A DNA stretch of 64,000 nucleotides, from the NCBI GenBank assembly GCA_964019695.1, contig OZ026515.1:140737549-140801548 (forward strand). Direction: 5' to 3'. The position numbers were made by a program, and so were the translations under genes. Origin of the DNA: Loripinus fragilis. Its lineage: Eukaryota; Mollusca; Bivalvia; Lucinida; Lucinidae. Positions 1-10,115 of this stretch are shown piece after piece. Position 1 is the first letter of the stretch. Each line of letters opens with the position of its first letter. The notes below the pieces were generated by a model, which worked only from the letters and a program-made list of their open reading frames with translations, was not told the origin of the DNA and made no database searches.

Positions 1-105
1 GTATTCCTGATTTTTTGGTTATTTTTCTGAAAAAAGTCACTTTAAAGAAAATCAGAAGGCGACACTTTTGAAAAGTCATACAAATATACCCAGCATGTAT
101 AGATT
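1..105 (+). repeat. Fragment of a dispersed repeat, second copy at 29776-29858
   Basis: This stretch begins with 'gtattcctga' and ends near 'tacccagcatg'. The same order of words (ttcctga, a run of A, gtcagaag, cgac, tacccagcatgc) recurs at 29776-29858 in the same orientation, with substitutions and small gaps. It is cut by the window edge, so its full size is unknown. No coding signal is seen. Confidence 0.5.
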
Positions 106-1260
106 TATTTTTCTTGAGTTGATTTTTGATTTTTGTAATCTTGCGCTTTAACTTGTGGTCTCAGCAATAATTTACACTTTCAAATCATGAACACTCCAAA
201 GGCTTTGTGATTTTGGCTCTCTTTCAGTTCAGACATTTTATATACTTAGAGATGTTAATGGAGGATGGCCTCGACCCCTATTGACCTATTACTCTACCTA
301 CATAAAGGAGATTATAGGTTGTTGTTCCTTTTTTCTGAATATGATATAATTGTACTATAAACCACACCACGAAAGCTGCACTATTGTTATCTATGCTCCT
401 AGCGCTCAACTACCCAGTGGGACTGCATGATCCATGTCTTGATTCTACAGCTGCTTCATACTTCAAACCGAGTCACGAAAGTCCTGGTGCAGCTGATCTT
501 AGCCTTTGGCGTTCGCCTTTGTGGTAAGAAAAAAGATGTATTTTCAGGACATTTTGTCATCTCGAGGTGTTTTCAAAACGAACTGTTTCTAAAGAAAAAA
601 TTCTACAATAACGAAATTTAAGTGCTAAACAGTTTGGATCTAGATCAGGCCCGACGTTTGTGTCTCAAAAGTGCAAGCTTGTCTGACCTTATAAATACTG
701 TTTGGAGACACGTGATCTTGGATCGCGGTCGCAGGTTTTTGGACATGTTCAAAAGTCTCCGCCCCGCCCATTTTCATGCGTTTTGCTCGCACGATCACTC
801 CCGATCAATAAAAACCAACGTGCGACAGTCTTCCACCTTATTTTTGCATTTTTATCCTGTCTAATTGTGAAAACACCAAAAAAGATTTTAAAGACATGTA
901 TACACCTGCTGCTATCATCTACTGCAGAACCAGGCTCATTAAAATGCTCAAAGACGTCTCTGGAGCCTACTTTGTTAATACCGCTGTTTCCAATCACTAA
1001 GACCTGTCGCGCGCTCGTATGAGATCTACTTGCGATTTTACCACGTGACTGGTCTTACACAGGTCGCAGCATGGCCATAAGCTTCAGTAGTAGTTGAGCC
1101 CAAAATTGACTAAGTTCAAACTGTGAAAAAAGTGACAAAATTAATCTTAGGGTTATATCCAAATGTCATGCACATCTTCAGTCCTTGACAAAAACACCTG
1201 TAAAGTTTCAAAAGGATTGGGAAAAAATTGTAGGAGGAGTTGCGCTCACAAAGTACCTAC
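106..1260. other. Unassigned DNA, no supportable gene
   Basis: I see no recognisable gene or repeat here. Short open frames at 427-621, 622-864 and 702-1022 overlap each other and match no family I know. A TATAAATA word near 689 and a GC-richer patch (about 717-800) look superficially promoter-like, but no downstream coding region supports that. Confidence 0.4.
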
Positions 1261-1268
1261 CTAAATGA

Positions 1269-1322
1269 TGGACGAACGGAAGGACGCACGGACGCACGGA
1301 CGGACGGACGGACGGACGGACA
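1269..1322 (+). repeat. GGAC-type short tandem repeat
   Basis: A run of GGAC/GCAC/GAAC tetramers, purest at about 1294-1320. It is flanked by 'aaatgatggac' on the left and 'catgggcaacgc' on the right. Arrays of this type often sit at the end of non-autonomous elements in molluscs (general knowledge). A weaker GGAC run at 13570-13587 lies in a different repeat. Confidence 0.75.
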
Positions 1323-1376
1323 TGGGCAACGCTTAATGCCCTTCCGCATTCTACGAATAGCGGGGGCATAAAAATT

Positions 1377-1612
1377 GTGGGTCCGTTTCATAAATCATAA
1401 TTTGTTTTCCCTTTAGCATAATAATCGCTTCTCAAGCTTTGAAAGTAGGTGGGGTATTTCAAGGGCAGATAACTCGATAAATGCATGGAACCAAATGCGA
1501 CATCATTGTTTTTTATAAACCGCAGATATTGGCTATAACTTTGGTATATGACTCAGCTTGTTGACAGAGAGCGCACCTAAACTCCCTTTCAATGCCTTGA
1601 TATTTGCAGTAC
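1377..1612 (+). repeat. Satellite S-related unit (direct copy at 3128-3366)
   Basis: From 'gtgggtccgtttca' to 'gatatttgcagtac' this matches 3128-3366 almost word for word, including GTGGGTGGGGTATTTCAAGG and 'gcagataactcgat'. The two copies face the same way about 1.75 kb apart. The block belongs to the same repeat group as the tandem units at 2456-3196 and, in the opposite orientation, as the array at 44510-46168 (shared words GTGGGTGGGGTA / TACCCCACCCAC). Confidence 0.75.
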
Positions 1613-1700
1613 AGCGCAAAAGAGAGCTCAAATGTCGTCTCCTTAAGGACTTTTAGGTGCCCTATCTGTCAACAAGTAGTGTTATATACCAAATTCTTTG
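1537..1700. repeat. Inverted repeat inside the S-related unit
   Basis: The left arm (about 1537-1588, 'tttggtatatgac', 'cttgttgacagagag', 'gcacctaaa') is repeated in reverse complement at about 1645-1700 ('tttaggtgcc', 'ctgtcaacaag', 'gttatataccaaa'). The loop is about 55 bases. At 3128-3366 only the left arm is present, so that copy lacks the hairpin. Confidence 0.65.
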
Positions 1701-1849
1701 TTAGCATTCTAGTTTCAGAGACTCTATGATGTTGGTTTCGGAGTTGCGTACTTACAGAGTTATTGCCCTTGATAGTTACCTACCCAAAACCATTTTAAGA
1801 CTGATTTGAGTGTATAAACATAATTAGAATTTTTAAAAAATGGTTTCTT

Positions 1850-2230
1850 CGTTGAAGTTACCAACATTAGAACAAACTCTCGCAAAATGAATAAGTTGCG
1901 AAAGGTTTACACCATCAGATGGGAAGCTAGAAACATTCATCAAGAAATGAGAAATTAACTAGTTCAAATAATATGCCATTTGTTTTTGACAGGTCCAAGT
2001 TCTAAAAGAGGTATTCAGTATTAAAGGTATATGCCTATTTAACTGAGGTTTAATGGGATATATTTGACTTACCATTTGTTTGAAATAAGGATTATCTTGA
2101 TTTAGAGTTCAATGCTGCAACAACATCAGCTTGAGTATTGTCAGAAAGAGACAAAATTAAGTCTTTCTGATAACAACATAAACATAAATCTGTAACAAGA
2201 AGAGCACATTAAGTACCCATTGTCATATCT
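1850..2230 (-). pseudogene. Penelope-like reverse transcriptase remnant (B-like)
   Basis: On the minus strand this matches the reverse transcriptase relic at about 9037-9470 in the same order: the tract giving 'FLDGDVPRSPSYGVY' there, then the KANSSD/EAPFLD part, then the 'ADxVE' and 'SLSDK' parts. Shared nucleotide words include 'gaataag.tgcgaaa', 'aaataaggattatc' and 'tgtcagaaagagacaa'. It is more decayed than the 8725-10115 copy and keeps no usable frame. It lies between satellite S-related blocks. The assignment is by comparison within the window. Confidence 0.6.
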
Positions 2231-2311
2231 TAAATTGGCCCATAAGATTTCGAGTTAAATCTTGTCAAAATATTGTCCAAGAGATAATGAGAGGAACTCA
2301 AGCCGTCTAGA

Positions 2312-2333
2312 ATGACATTGAGGTCAATGTCAT
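2312..2333. other. Perfect 22-base palindrome
   Basis: ATGACATTGA, then GG, then TCAATGTCAT. The two 10-base arms are perfect. No function is suggested; it lies in otherwise unassigned DNA between the reverse transcriptase relic and the tandem S units. Confidence 0.55.
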
Positions 2334-2449
2334 ATAAATCTATTTTTGTACGCAAAATACTGATCCATTTATATATTTATAAAGGTACAAGATGGTCCTT
2401 TTAAAAAAAATCCATAATGGTAAGAAATAGGAATTTCTTTTTTTATACA

Positions 2450-3196
2450 TAAAAAGTGGGTGGGGTACTTCCATGGTCTCCATGACCCTTTGGGACATTT
2501 GATCTTGCTATCATATGTAAATTTCATAACTTAATGTAGCACAAATTGTTGTGTCGCTATAAAATGTGACTTCGAAACTTTGGATAGAATTAAAGGAGAG
2601 TCTGGTTAAAATTGGAATAGCATTTTTTCTGGCGCATTTTCTAGAAATAAATGTGTACTTTAAATGTAGGATGATATGGTTGAAAACATGACTGTGTGAT
2701 GAAATATGCCTATTACATATCTGAAAGTATATTTTAAAAGAAAATATGCAAAAGTTGCCGATCAGTTTTAAAAACCACAATAGGTTTTCATTTTAGCCCA
2801 ATAATCGCTTCTCCAGCTTGAAAAGTGGGTGGGGTACCTACATGTTCTCCGTGCCATTTTGGGGCATTTAATCTTGCTGTACTAGGTAACTGTTACAATA
2901 CTTACGTAGCAAAGAGTTGGGTCTCGCTATGGAAATGTGATTTTGAAACTTTGGACCGAGTTAATAGAAAGTCTGGTTAAAATTGGAAGAGCATCTTTTT
3001 TCTGACAGTTTTTAAACCTAAATTTTGTACTTTAAATGTCAAGAAATATAAATATAGACATTATTTTGTAATCAAATTTGCCTCTTATATACTTAAAAGT
3101 ATCTGCAACAAGAAAATATGTAAAAAATGTGGATCCGTTTCATTAATTTTAATTTTTTTACCTTTTAGCATAATTATCACTTCTCAGGCTTAAAAA
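2450..3196 (+). repeat. Two tandem units of a ~370 bp repeat (S family)
   Basis: GTGGGTGGGGTA occurs at 2456, 2825 and 3197, giving periods of 369 and 372 bases. Between these marks the units share 'gacatttgatcttgct', 'gtctcgctat', 'gaaactttgga', 'gtctggttaaaattgga' and 'gtactttaaatgt' in the same order. The third unit continues as the 1377-type sequence, so this is a short higher-order array. The open frame at 2511-2780 (-) is a by-product of the repeat. Confidence 0.8.
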
Positions 3197-3366
3197 GTGG
3201 GTGGGGTATTTCAAGGGCAGATAACTCGATAAGTACACGGGACCACATGCGACATCATTGGTTTTCATTAACCGCAGATCTTGGCTGTAACTTTGGTATA
3301 TGACTCAACTTGTTAACAGAGAGGGCACCTAAACTTCCTCTCAGCACCTTGATATTTGCAGTACTA
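3128..3366 (+). repeat. Satellite S-related unit, second copy
   Basis: Direct copy of 1377-1612 (see that entry). It follows immediately on the two tandem ~370 bp units and keeps only the left half of the internal hairpin seen at 1537-1700. Confidence 0.75.
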
Positions 3367-3530
3367 TAAATCGTTGGACGAAATCTAAACAAATTTGGCG
3401 AGTGAGTTACTCACATGAATGGGGCGTGCAAGAGCACACTTTTTTCTGGGTCCCGCACCCCTGGGACACTGGGGAGGGGTCAAAAGGTCAAATATCACTT
3501 ACAAAGTCATTTTCAAAGATTTTATATCAA
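3367..3530 (+). repeat. Dispersed repeat E, copy 1
   Basis: Contains 'gagttactcacatgaatggg', a G/C-rich stretch with 'ctggggaggggtcaaa', and 'aaatatca..acaaagtcatttt'. The reverse complement lies at 13390-13545. No coding potential is recognised; overlapping short frames at 3402-3626 and 3419-3682 differ between the copies. Confidence 0.7.
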
Positions 3531-3797
3531 ACTTTGTATGTGTTCTCACATATAAAGTATATAGACATATCGAACGGGATTTTCATTCTGTCGCCTGGGT
3601 CATGCCTCATACCCCTGTGGTGCTAGGGGTGTCCAAAAATTTCCGAACATGTTCATGTGTCATATCAAATAAAAGGGGATGAACGGGATACAAGTAAAAG
3701 TTTCACCCTAGGGTCAAACTGGTGATTTTGAGGTAATATCATTAAATTTCTTCGAAAGCGTGGTCATTTGCAAGCGAATGGGCCCCATCATGCTTCA
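3531..3797. other. Unassigned DNA between repeat E and the palindrome
   Basis: No recognisable feature. It may be the continuation of repeat E or flank of the 3798-4722 palindrome, but no second copy was seen. Confidence 0.3.
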
Positions 3798-4722
3798 AGA
3801 ACTACTAGCGATAAGGCGCATATTTTCCCTAGTTGACATGATTACAAACACCAAATTTTCAAATTGCCCTAATGTTTTTGAAATTGGTGTAGTTAGCAGT
3901 AAAATATGCACAGTCGGCAGCAAAATACGTTTCAAAGCGATTCACCATTTACAATACCGTGAAAACGTGCACTTTCTACCCCCACCCCTCTTTTTAAGTC
4001 TTTATAATGGGTGCCGTTTACGCCAAATTTTGAGTAAATGCATTGCTAGTTTTAAAAAAGTAAAAGAGCTAAAATGCTAAGGATAGGAGTGCTCTTCATT
4101 TCTTAAACCTTACCGTATTCCTTCTGCACATGCGTACGAAATACATCCAATATTGTGACGTTTGTCATTGGAAATATGAAACTGGTGTCTTTCAGTTTAT
4201 TTTTAGATGCTTTCCCCCCTAGACCCAAGATGCCCTTTGGAAAACGACATGTCGCTATAAACATTTACAACATATGTAAAGGGCATTTTTGGTCTAGGGG
4301 GGGGGGGAGCATCTAAAAACAAACTGAAAGACACCAGTTTCATCTTTCCATTGACAAACGCCACAATTTTAGGTGTATTTCGTAAGCATTCGCAGAAGGA
4401 ATACGGTAAGGTTTGGGAAATGAAGAGCACTCCTATCCTTAACATTTTAGCACTTTTACTTTTTTTAAAACTAGCAATGCATTTACTCAAAGTTTGGCCT
4501 AAACGGCATCCAGACCAAAGACGTAAAATGAGGGGTGGGAGTAGAAAGTGCACGTTTTCACGGTATTGTAAATGGTGAATCGCTTTGAAACGTATTTTGT
4601 TGCCTTCTATGCATATTTTACTGCCAAACTACACCGATTTCAAAAACATTAGGGCAATTTGAAAATTTAATGTTATTAATCATATCAACTAGGGAAAATA
4701 TACGCCTTATCGCTAGAAGTTC
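3798..4722. mobile_element. 0.92 kb palindromic fold-back element
   Basis: The left arm (about 3798-4240, from 'aagaactactagcgataagg') is repeated in reverse complement at about 4278-4722 (ending 'cgctagaagttctt'). The loop is about 37 bases. Arms are about 443 and 445 bases, and a sampled 130-base stretch is about 90% identical. Distinctive shared parts include 'caaagcgattcaccattta', 'tgcactttctac.cccaccc' and 'aaactggtgtctttcagttt'. Open frames at 3760-4080, 4203-4553 and 4351-4578 are mirror-image by-products of the arms. Such structure is typical of fold-back elements or long-arm MITEs; no transposase is present. Confidence 0.85.
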
Positions 4723-5266
4723 TTTCTAACATTCCACGATGACGAGGCTGCATACATTTTGAATTAGCTTTGTTCTTGTATAAAATCGGTATATCTTTAA
4801 ATCAAACTTCTCAACCCAGATATTGATCGTGTAAAACGTAAACAAACTGATCTGATTATTAGCTATCTTAATTAAGCCAGAACTGGGACAAGACAATGGG
4901 AGAGAAAACAATGTTCATTACTAAATCAATTCCAGCTAAGAGTTTGTCTTATTTTGCGCCTAGGAATCTCAGAATTATACAGCAAAATTGTTTTTATACG
5001 TATATGTGACACACAAAGTATTAGCCGAAACAGATCCTCTGTGCAGTCAAGCCTCGAAATATGTTAAAATATGCACTTGCCCTGCATCACAAAATTTATT
5101 GGCATATATGGAAACAATCATTTTCACTAGAAATATCAAACTGTTCACTTGCCCTGCAGCCTGAGGCAATCGTAAATACGAGCGGACGAGTGCTATGTTC
5201 GAGCCTGCCAGTCTTATCATTGGTTCTCTTTTCGTATACACACGATATGAAAGTGATTGAATACAC
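4723..5266. other. Unassigned DNA
   Basis: No gene or repeat recognised. Short frames on both strands (4726-4911, 5047-5316, 5061-5276) overlap each other and match nothing I know. Confidence 0.3.
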
Positions 5267-5393
5267 AAGTAAGTAATGGTGCAAAGATCAGGAATCGATA
5301 CAATCAAGTACCACACCTGACCCAGGATACCAATGGTAAAGTGACAAACTCACAGAAGACACCACAAACGAGAGCCAAGAGGTCAGCCCTTTC
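5267..5393 (-). mobile_element. Family A retroelement 3' tail, 5'-truncated
   Basis: Read on the minus strand it runs 'gaaagggctgacctcttggc' ... 'tttgtcactttaccattggt' ... 'cctgggtcaggtgtgg' ... 'cgattcctgatctttgcacc', ending at 'acttactt'. This is the conserved terminal ~130 bases of family A, also seen at 28357-28493, 51004-51164 and 57401-57602. Truncation of the 5' side is what target-primed reverse transcription produces. Confidence 0.85.
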
Positions 5394-7543
5394 AAACTGT
5401 TGGAAAAGACATTCCATTCTGAACGATACAAACTGCCGGTGTGGACTTAACTTGGCTAACATATGACATACGTATCATTTGTCTATATGAAAGCTGTGTC
5501 TGTATTACATATCTTGCTAACTGAACATATTATCTAAGTACCATTTTCTTATGGGTTCGTATGTATTACACATTTCATGAATGAGCTGGTAGAGTTCAGG
5601 ATTGATATTCATCTTGATATTGTACGTTGACAGTTCTCAATTCTTTGAATAATGTCTATTTCACACATTGTTATGAGGCTCAAATACAGTTCACCTCTTC
5701 GGTGTCTTACTAATGGTCTAGTTTCCACTTCATTCACAAAATTAATGCTACCTTATAGGCAGTCTACGGCTGCACCAACAATGCTAGTAGTATTGATCTC
5801 AAGTTTACCATCCATTATAGAAAAATATCGGAAATACGACAGTCAAGCTTGCTTTTACGGTCACACAGAACGTCAATCATCCTGTCTGGCCTTCGTTGAT
5901 TTGTTAGTGTCTGGAGTTAATCATTCTTTTTTCGTAACAGTGAACTCAGTACATATCACAAGTCACAATGTATGAAGATTAAGTGTGTTACCATCTGAAA
6001 ATGATGTTTAGTAATGGTCGAGTGTATATTTCTTAGCCCATGACTCACCCAATTCATTTTATTTTCAGCCAATCAGATGACATATTTTAAATAACTCTAT
6101 AAAACTATTTGGAGTCAGCTTCCATAACTTGATAAGATGAACTTGTAGTCGCAAAATGTCAAATTCACCAAATTTATTTTTTTATTTTATAACCCCTAAA
6201 GAAAACGCAGTGTGGTAGGAATATCGACAGAAAATTTTAGCTGATCCACGAAACAGTAGCTAATGCAGAAGAAATAAACGGACCAGGCTGTACATTGGGG
6301 CCTGGTCAGAAATTACATTGTTTGCCTCAGCATGCTATTTAATAAATACAGATCAAACGACACTTGGATATATATATGCTGATCTGAGTGAGTATGAGCT
6401 GTTTGTGCATCAGGGTAGAATGCACACACAGTTGGGACATATCAGTGTTTACATATGTAACGTGTGATAAGTGAAACGTTTCCCAAAATAATTGGGGGAA
6501 AAACCAATATTACGTGCTGCCATGAAAATCCAGTTTTCCCAATTGAATGCATCTATGACTAAAGAAGAAATGACAGCTTCTTAAATGAAATGCAGCGAAA
6601 TGTATTTGTATATTTTTAACCAACCTGCCCGCAAGACAGGACACAGTTGGGTCAGGGCTAAATAGGTTATACTATGTTTTGTTTTGGTTATGACATGTAC
6701 ACTCGGGAGTTCCGCTCCCTCGCCAATACAAAACATAGCATGCCCTATCAAGCCCTGAGCTATTTCCTGTGTTGTGGACACGCCACGTTTCGATCTTCAA
6801 ATATTCTGTGACATAATAGTATGTAGCATTTTGCTGCATTTTATTGAAGTATCTGTCATGTCTCTTTAAGCTATGACTGCCTTCAGATGGGACAAATGGA
6901 TTGTGGTTGCAGCAGATTTTGTTTTAAAAATTTTCGATTTTATCCGGTGCGCTAACAATATAGTAGAGTCTCACTTAGATCAGCATATTCATGTGTATCC
7001 GTGTGCCATTTGATTGGCCTTTTTAAATATTATTATGAGTCAAGAATTGTAATTTCTTTCCAGACTTCAATGTACAGTTTCAAACTCTGGTATGTTTTTT
7101 CTGATTTTGCCATTTTATTCCGTGAACCATCTAAATTGGATTGAACACATGTATCATATTGTGTCGATATTCATATTTTTTAATTTTAGTTCTAAAATTA
7201 GAAATAACTGTGTTGGTATTGACTTGTTTAGACTGCAATTTCCTCTTATGAAGTTATGGGAGGTGACCTCAAAATGTGTCAGTTATGTCACTGAAAATGC
7301 GCTTTTGCATGCATCTGATTAGCTGAACACAAAAGGAAGTGAGCAGGCCATGGGCTGAAATATAATTTTTACTAAGCTTGGTGCTGATGTGCAGAAAACA
7401 AATAATTGCATAATTTCAACGCACGTGTGAAAATTCAAATGTTTCTTTTTAAAAAGTTAATTTTATATATACAAACACGAAGAGTTTTGTGAGGCCCTAT
7501 TTACAATCAATGCATTATTTGAATTAATTTCTTATCAAAAGTA
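5394..7543. other. Unassigned DNA
   Basis: About 2.1 kb without a supportable feature. The longest frame (5652-5975, +, 107 codons) has no recognisable domain, no Kozak-like context that I could weigh, and neighbouring sequence of the same composition. Frames at 6581-6781 (-) and 7092-7322 (+) are equally unsupported. Exons of an intron-rich gene cannot be excluded without transcript data. Confidence 0.35.
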
Positions 7544-7739
7544 GAGAAGCCCCCGTGGTGTAGTGGATAAGCGCTATGCCTTGTAAACCAGGGGTCGCAG
7601 GTTCGATTCCCGGCTTCTCCATAAAACCACTTTCGGTTGAGCCTTCGGGAGTTCCCGTCATATAATAAACACACAAATCATAAACCCTCCTGGCCCAGTA
7701 CTGGTTTCTACCCATGGAAAAGCCACAAAAAGTTTTTTT
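7544..7739 (+). mobile_element. tRNA-derived SINE, copy 1
   Basis: The head carries an A box (TGGTGTAGTGG) and B box (GGTTCGATTCC) of RNA polymerase III. It looks like a degenerate tRNA: stems do not pair well and a TGT triplet sits where an anticodon would be. A ~115 bp body follows (including 'gagccttcgggagttcccg' and 'cagtactggtttctaccc') and then a short T run. A copy at 53581-53781 in the same orientation differs at only about seven sites. AAGTAG lies at both ends (7539-7544 and 7740-7745), a possible target duplication. Not a functional tRNA gene. Confidence 0.88.
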
Positions 7740-7910
7740 AAGTAGCTACTCTTGAAAGAATATATTTAGAATGTCACTTTGTTCCTACGACACCAGTTAC
7801 CTTTTTCTGAATGTGAGTCAAGTTATCCTTAGGTAGTGCTTATAGAGTAGTGTGGATGAATGCGTCACGCCAGGGCCTCTGATAGAAAAGCAGGTTGATT
7901 TTGACAAGTA
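7740..7910. other. Unassigned DNA
   Basis: Nothing recognised in this short interval. Confidence 0.3.
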
Positions 7911-8066
7911 AATTCTACAACCACAGATCACAGAACAACCCATGATACCCAGAGTAATAGATAATAGAACAAAGGCCAACAAAGTCACATGCATACAGGC
8001 AAGAATAAAATAAGCAAAGCAATTATCACATCAGTGAAATTTCCTGGTCATACTCGTTGCTTTTTG
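7911..8066 (-). mobile_element. Family B tail relic with an inverted end
   Basis: 'caaccacagatcacagaac' and 'aacccatgatacccagag' match the terminal part of family B in minus orientation. The block ends at 8037-8066 with 'atttcctggtcatactcgtt', a plus-strand B terminus, facing the minus-strand terminus that begins at 8070. The result is two B termini tail to tail, separated only by a short T/A-rich stretch. Decayed but recognisable. Confidence 0.6.
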
Positions 8067-8069
8067 AAG

Positions 8070-8725
8070 AAGTAAGTGAGTATGATCAGGAAATACCACA
8101 ATCACATACTACAGACGACCAACCGCATCTAGAGTACGACCCACAGTACATATATAGTAACAAAACATCTGTAAGACAATCATAGCAAAGCAGCCAGCTT
8201 TCTCTTCCTCTTCAAGATGATCGCAAAACTATATTTAAATAGGCACAAAGTAATTCATAACTAAACAAAGACAAACACAGAACTCCCACAAACAATGGGA
8301 AGCACATTAAACAACAGATCAACAACACCAGAACCACAGCCTTAGAACGGACATCAGCCTAAGCCATGGGGGGGGGGGGCTTAAATGCATTTTACTAGCG
8401 CTAAATCTTTGCCCAAGATTATGTTGTTGTTAAAACACAAAATTGTTTAGCTCGCATGGAGGGTGCCTAACTAATGGAATGTATCATCACAGAGAAACAA
8501 TCAAATCAAACTAACACATCATGATGATACAAAGTAAATGGCTCATGACTCTCAGATAGTCAGAGCTAAAGAAAACCTCCATTTGAGCTTCGTTGGGCCC
8601 AGCCAACGACAAGCATCAGGCACCAACCAACGGATTAAAGCTTTACGTTAGGGCCGTCATTAAGTCTGAGTGCTGACCCACCGTCGTGCAAATAAAGAGG
8701 AAACCATAGCTATCAACCGTGATTG
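8070..8725 (-). mobile_element. Family B 3' tail attached to the reverse transcriptase at 8725-10115
   Basis: Directly downstream (minus strand) of the reverse transcriptase relic. Read on the minus strand it passes 'gtgcctgatgcttg', 'atgcgagctaaacaatt', a run of eleven C, 'cttaggctgatgtccgttct', 'gttgttgatctgttgttt', 'cttgaagaggaagagaaagc' and ends 'tttcctgatcatactcactt'. It is the longest B tail here and defines the family. Its position shows that the B tails scattered through the window are 3' untranslated ends of this retroelement. The undamaged stretch around 8150-8185 also serves as the empty site for the insertion at 10989. Confidence 0.85.
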
Positions 8726-10115
8726 GGTTCACAACCAGGTATGCAGACTGTCGCATGGTATCCATGTTGTATCACATCCTATTATAACGTTCAATAATCT
8801 TTTTAAATTGGTCTCTAAAATAGGCTTTCCAACAATTATTTTCATTTTATAAACTAAATCGTCATAAAATACAGGTACTGTTATGCCTTGTTGCAGACGA
8901 GTCTTTAAGCGAATATTGCATTTAACAATCAACTCTGAGTGTCGGTAATGAATTTATAAAAAACTTAACGGAGTTTATGCTATCGATATCTTGTTTTAGG
9001 CACTCAGAAGTCAAAAATCTGGTTCTATTATTGTAGTCATCACCATGAGAACATACTCTTGCGAACCGAATAAGCTGCGAAATGTATACACCATAGGATG
9101 GGGAGCGAGGAACATCTCCATCAAGAAATGGAAAATAAACTATTTCAAAATTAAAGTCGTCCTGTTTATCATAAATTTTGGTTGAAATTATGCCATTTGT
9201 AATGGGCAGGTCTACGTCCAAAAAGGGGCTTCAGTATCTGAAGGAAGGGTTCGCCTTATTCAACTGAAGTTCAGTGGGATATATCTGACTTACCATCTGT
9301 GCAAAATAAGGATTATCAATATTTTTAGCAAGTCATCTAGATATCCTGAGGTAAATGTTTCCACAGCATCTGCTTGACTTTTGTCAGAAAGAGACAACAC
9401 GAATTCTCGCTCATAACAAAATTAATACAAACTTGAAAATAGAGGACCACAATTAGTACCCATAGGAACACCTTCAATTTGTCTCTATTGTGCAAAATAT
9501 AATAGAGATTGTCACAAACTTTATGCCATGACCACAATTTAAATCTTTTAGGTTTTTCAGAAGTGAAAAATGCGCATTTCTCATTACAAGCCAAATAAAG
9601 TGAGTTTGTTCCATTAACTCAGTTAGTTTTTCTTTGATAAGATTATGAAGTAATGTTGTATAGAGAGTATAGAATTCATATGTAGACACACTAGGTGCTA
9701 GAAAACCTTTAGATTTTAATGTGTTAAGAATCTCACCTGAGTCTTTGACAGACGACTAAACTAGATTTTAACTATTTCTCTGAAAAACACTTTCACAATA
9801 TTTCATAAGATGGTTTTAATCGCAGTAAGGCGATAAGTCGTAATTATCGACAACTTTGCAGTAGTACATGAGCTAGAGTTAGCAATCAAACGTGACTTAC
9901 AGGGTATTTTATGAAGTTTTGGTAACCACTATAGCGTAGGAATCTTGCTATGATTAGCAAACATATGACATCGATGTCTATCAACGACAGAGTTTTCATC
10001 AAGCGAATTATACTCATAGGTCTTAGCAGTGCCAAGTCACTAACTCATTTCCTTTTCGCAACATAAACTATGACTTTTTTTCTTGGTTGATTCCTATAAC
10101 GGCATATTTCCTTGC
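8725..10115 (-). pseudogene. Penelope-like reverse transcriptase, decayed (family B)
   Basis: Broken into several frames. In order on the minus strand I read: 'WLPKLHKIPCKSRLIANSSS' (about 9930-9870), 'STYEFYTLYTTLLHNLIKEK' (about 9690), 'FFTSEKPKRFKLWS' (about 9560), a decayed 'PMGTNC' block (about 9465), 'YLDDLL' (about 9345), 'FLDGDVPRSPSYGVYISQLI' (about 9130), 'FYDDLVYKMK' (about 8865) and 'NPITV' (about 8725). The order PKLHK, xLYTTxP, MGTNC, YLDD suggests the Penelope-like class (inferred). The catalytic YLDD is kept, but motif A has Glu where this family normally has Asp, and stops and frameshifts are frequent. Dead copy. Confidence 0.85.

Noticed and set aside
680..800. TATAAATA plus a GC-rich patch as a promoter
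   Set aside because: No downstream gene, no repeatable motif, and TATA-like words are frequent in AT-rich DNA.
4203..4578. 116- and 75-codon frames
   Set aside because: They are mirror products of the palindrome arms at 3798-4722.
5652..5975. 107-codon frame in unassigned DNA
   Set aside because: No recognisable domain, no second copy and no supporting signals; a frame of this size is expected by chance in 64 kb.
7544..7620. A working tRNA-Thr (TGT) gene
   Set aside because: A and B boxes are present, but acceptor, anticodon and T stems do not pair properly, and a SINE body follows in both copies.
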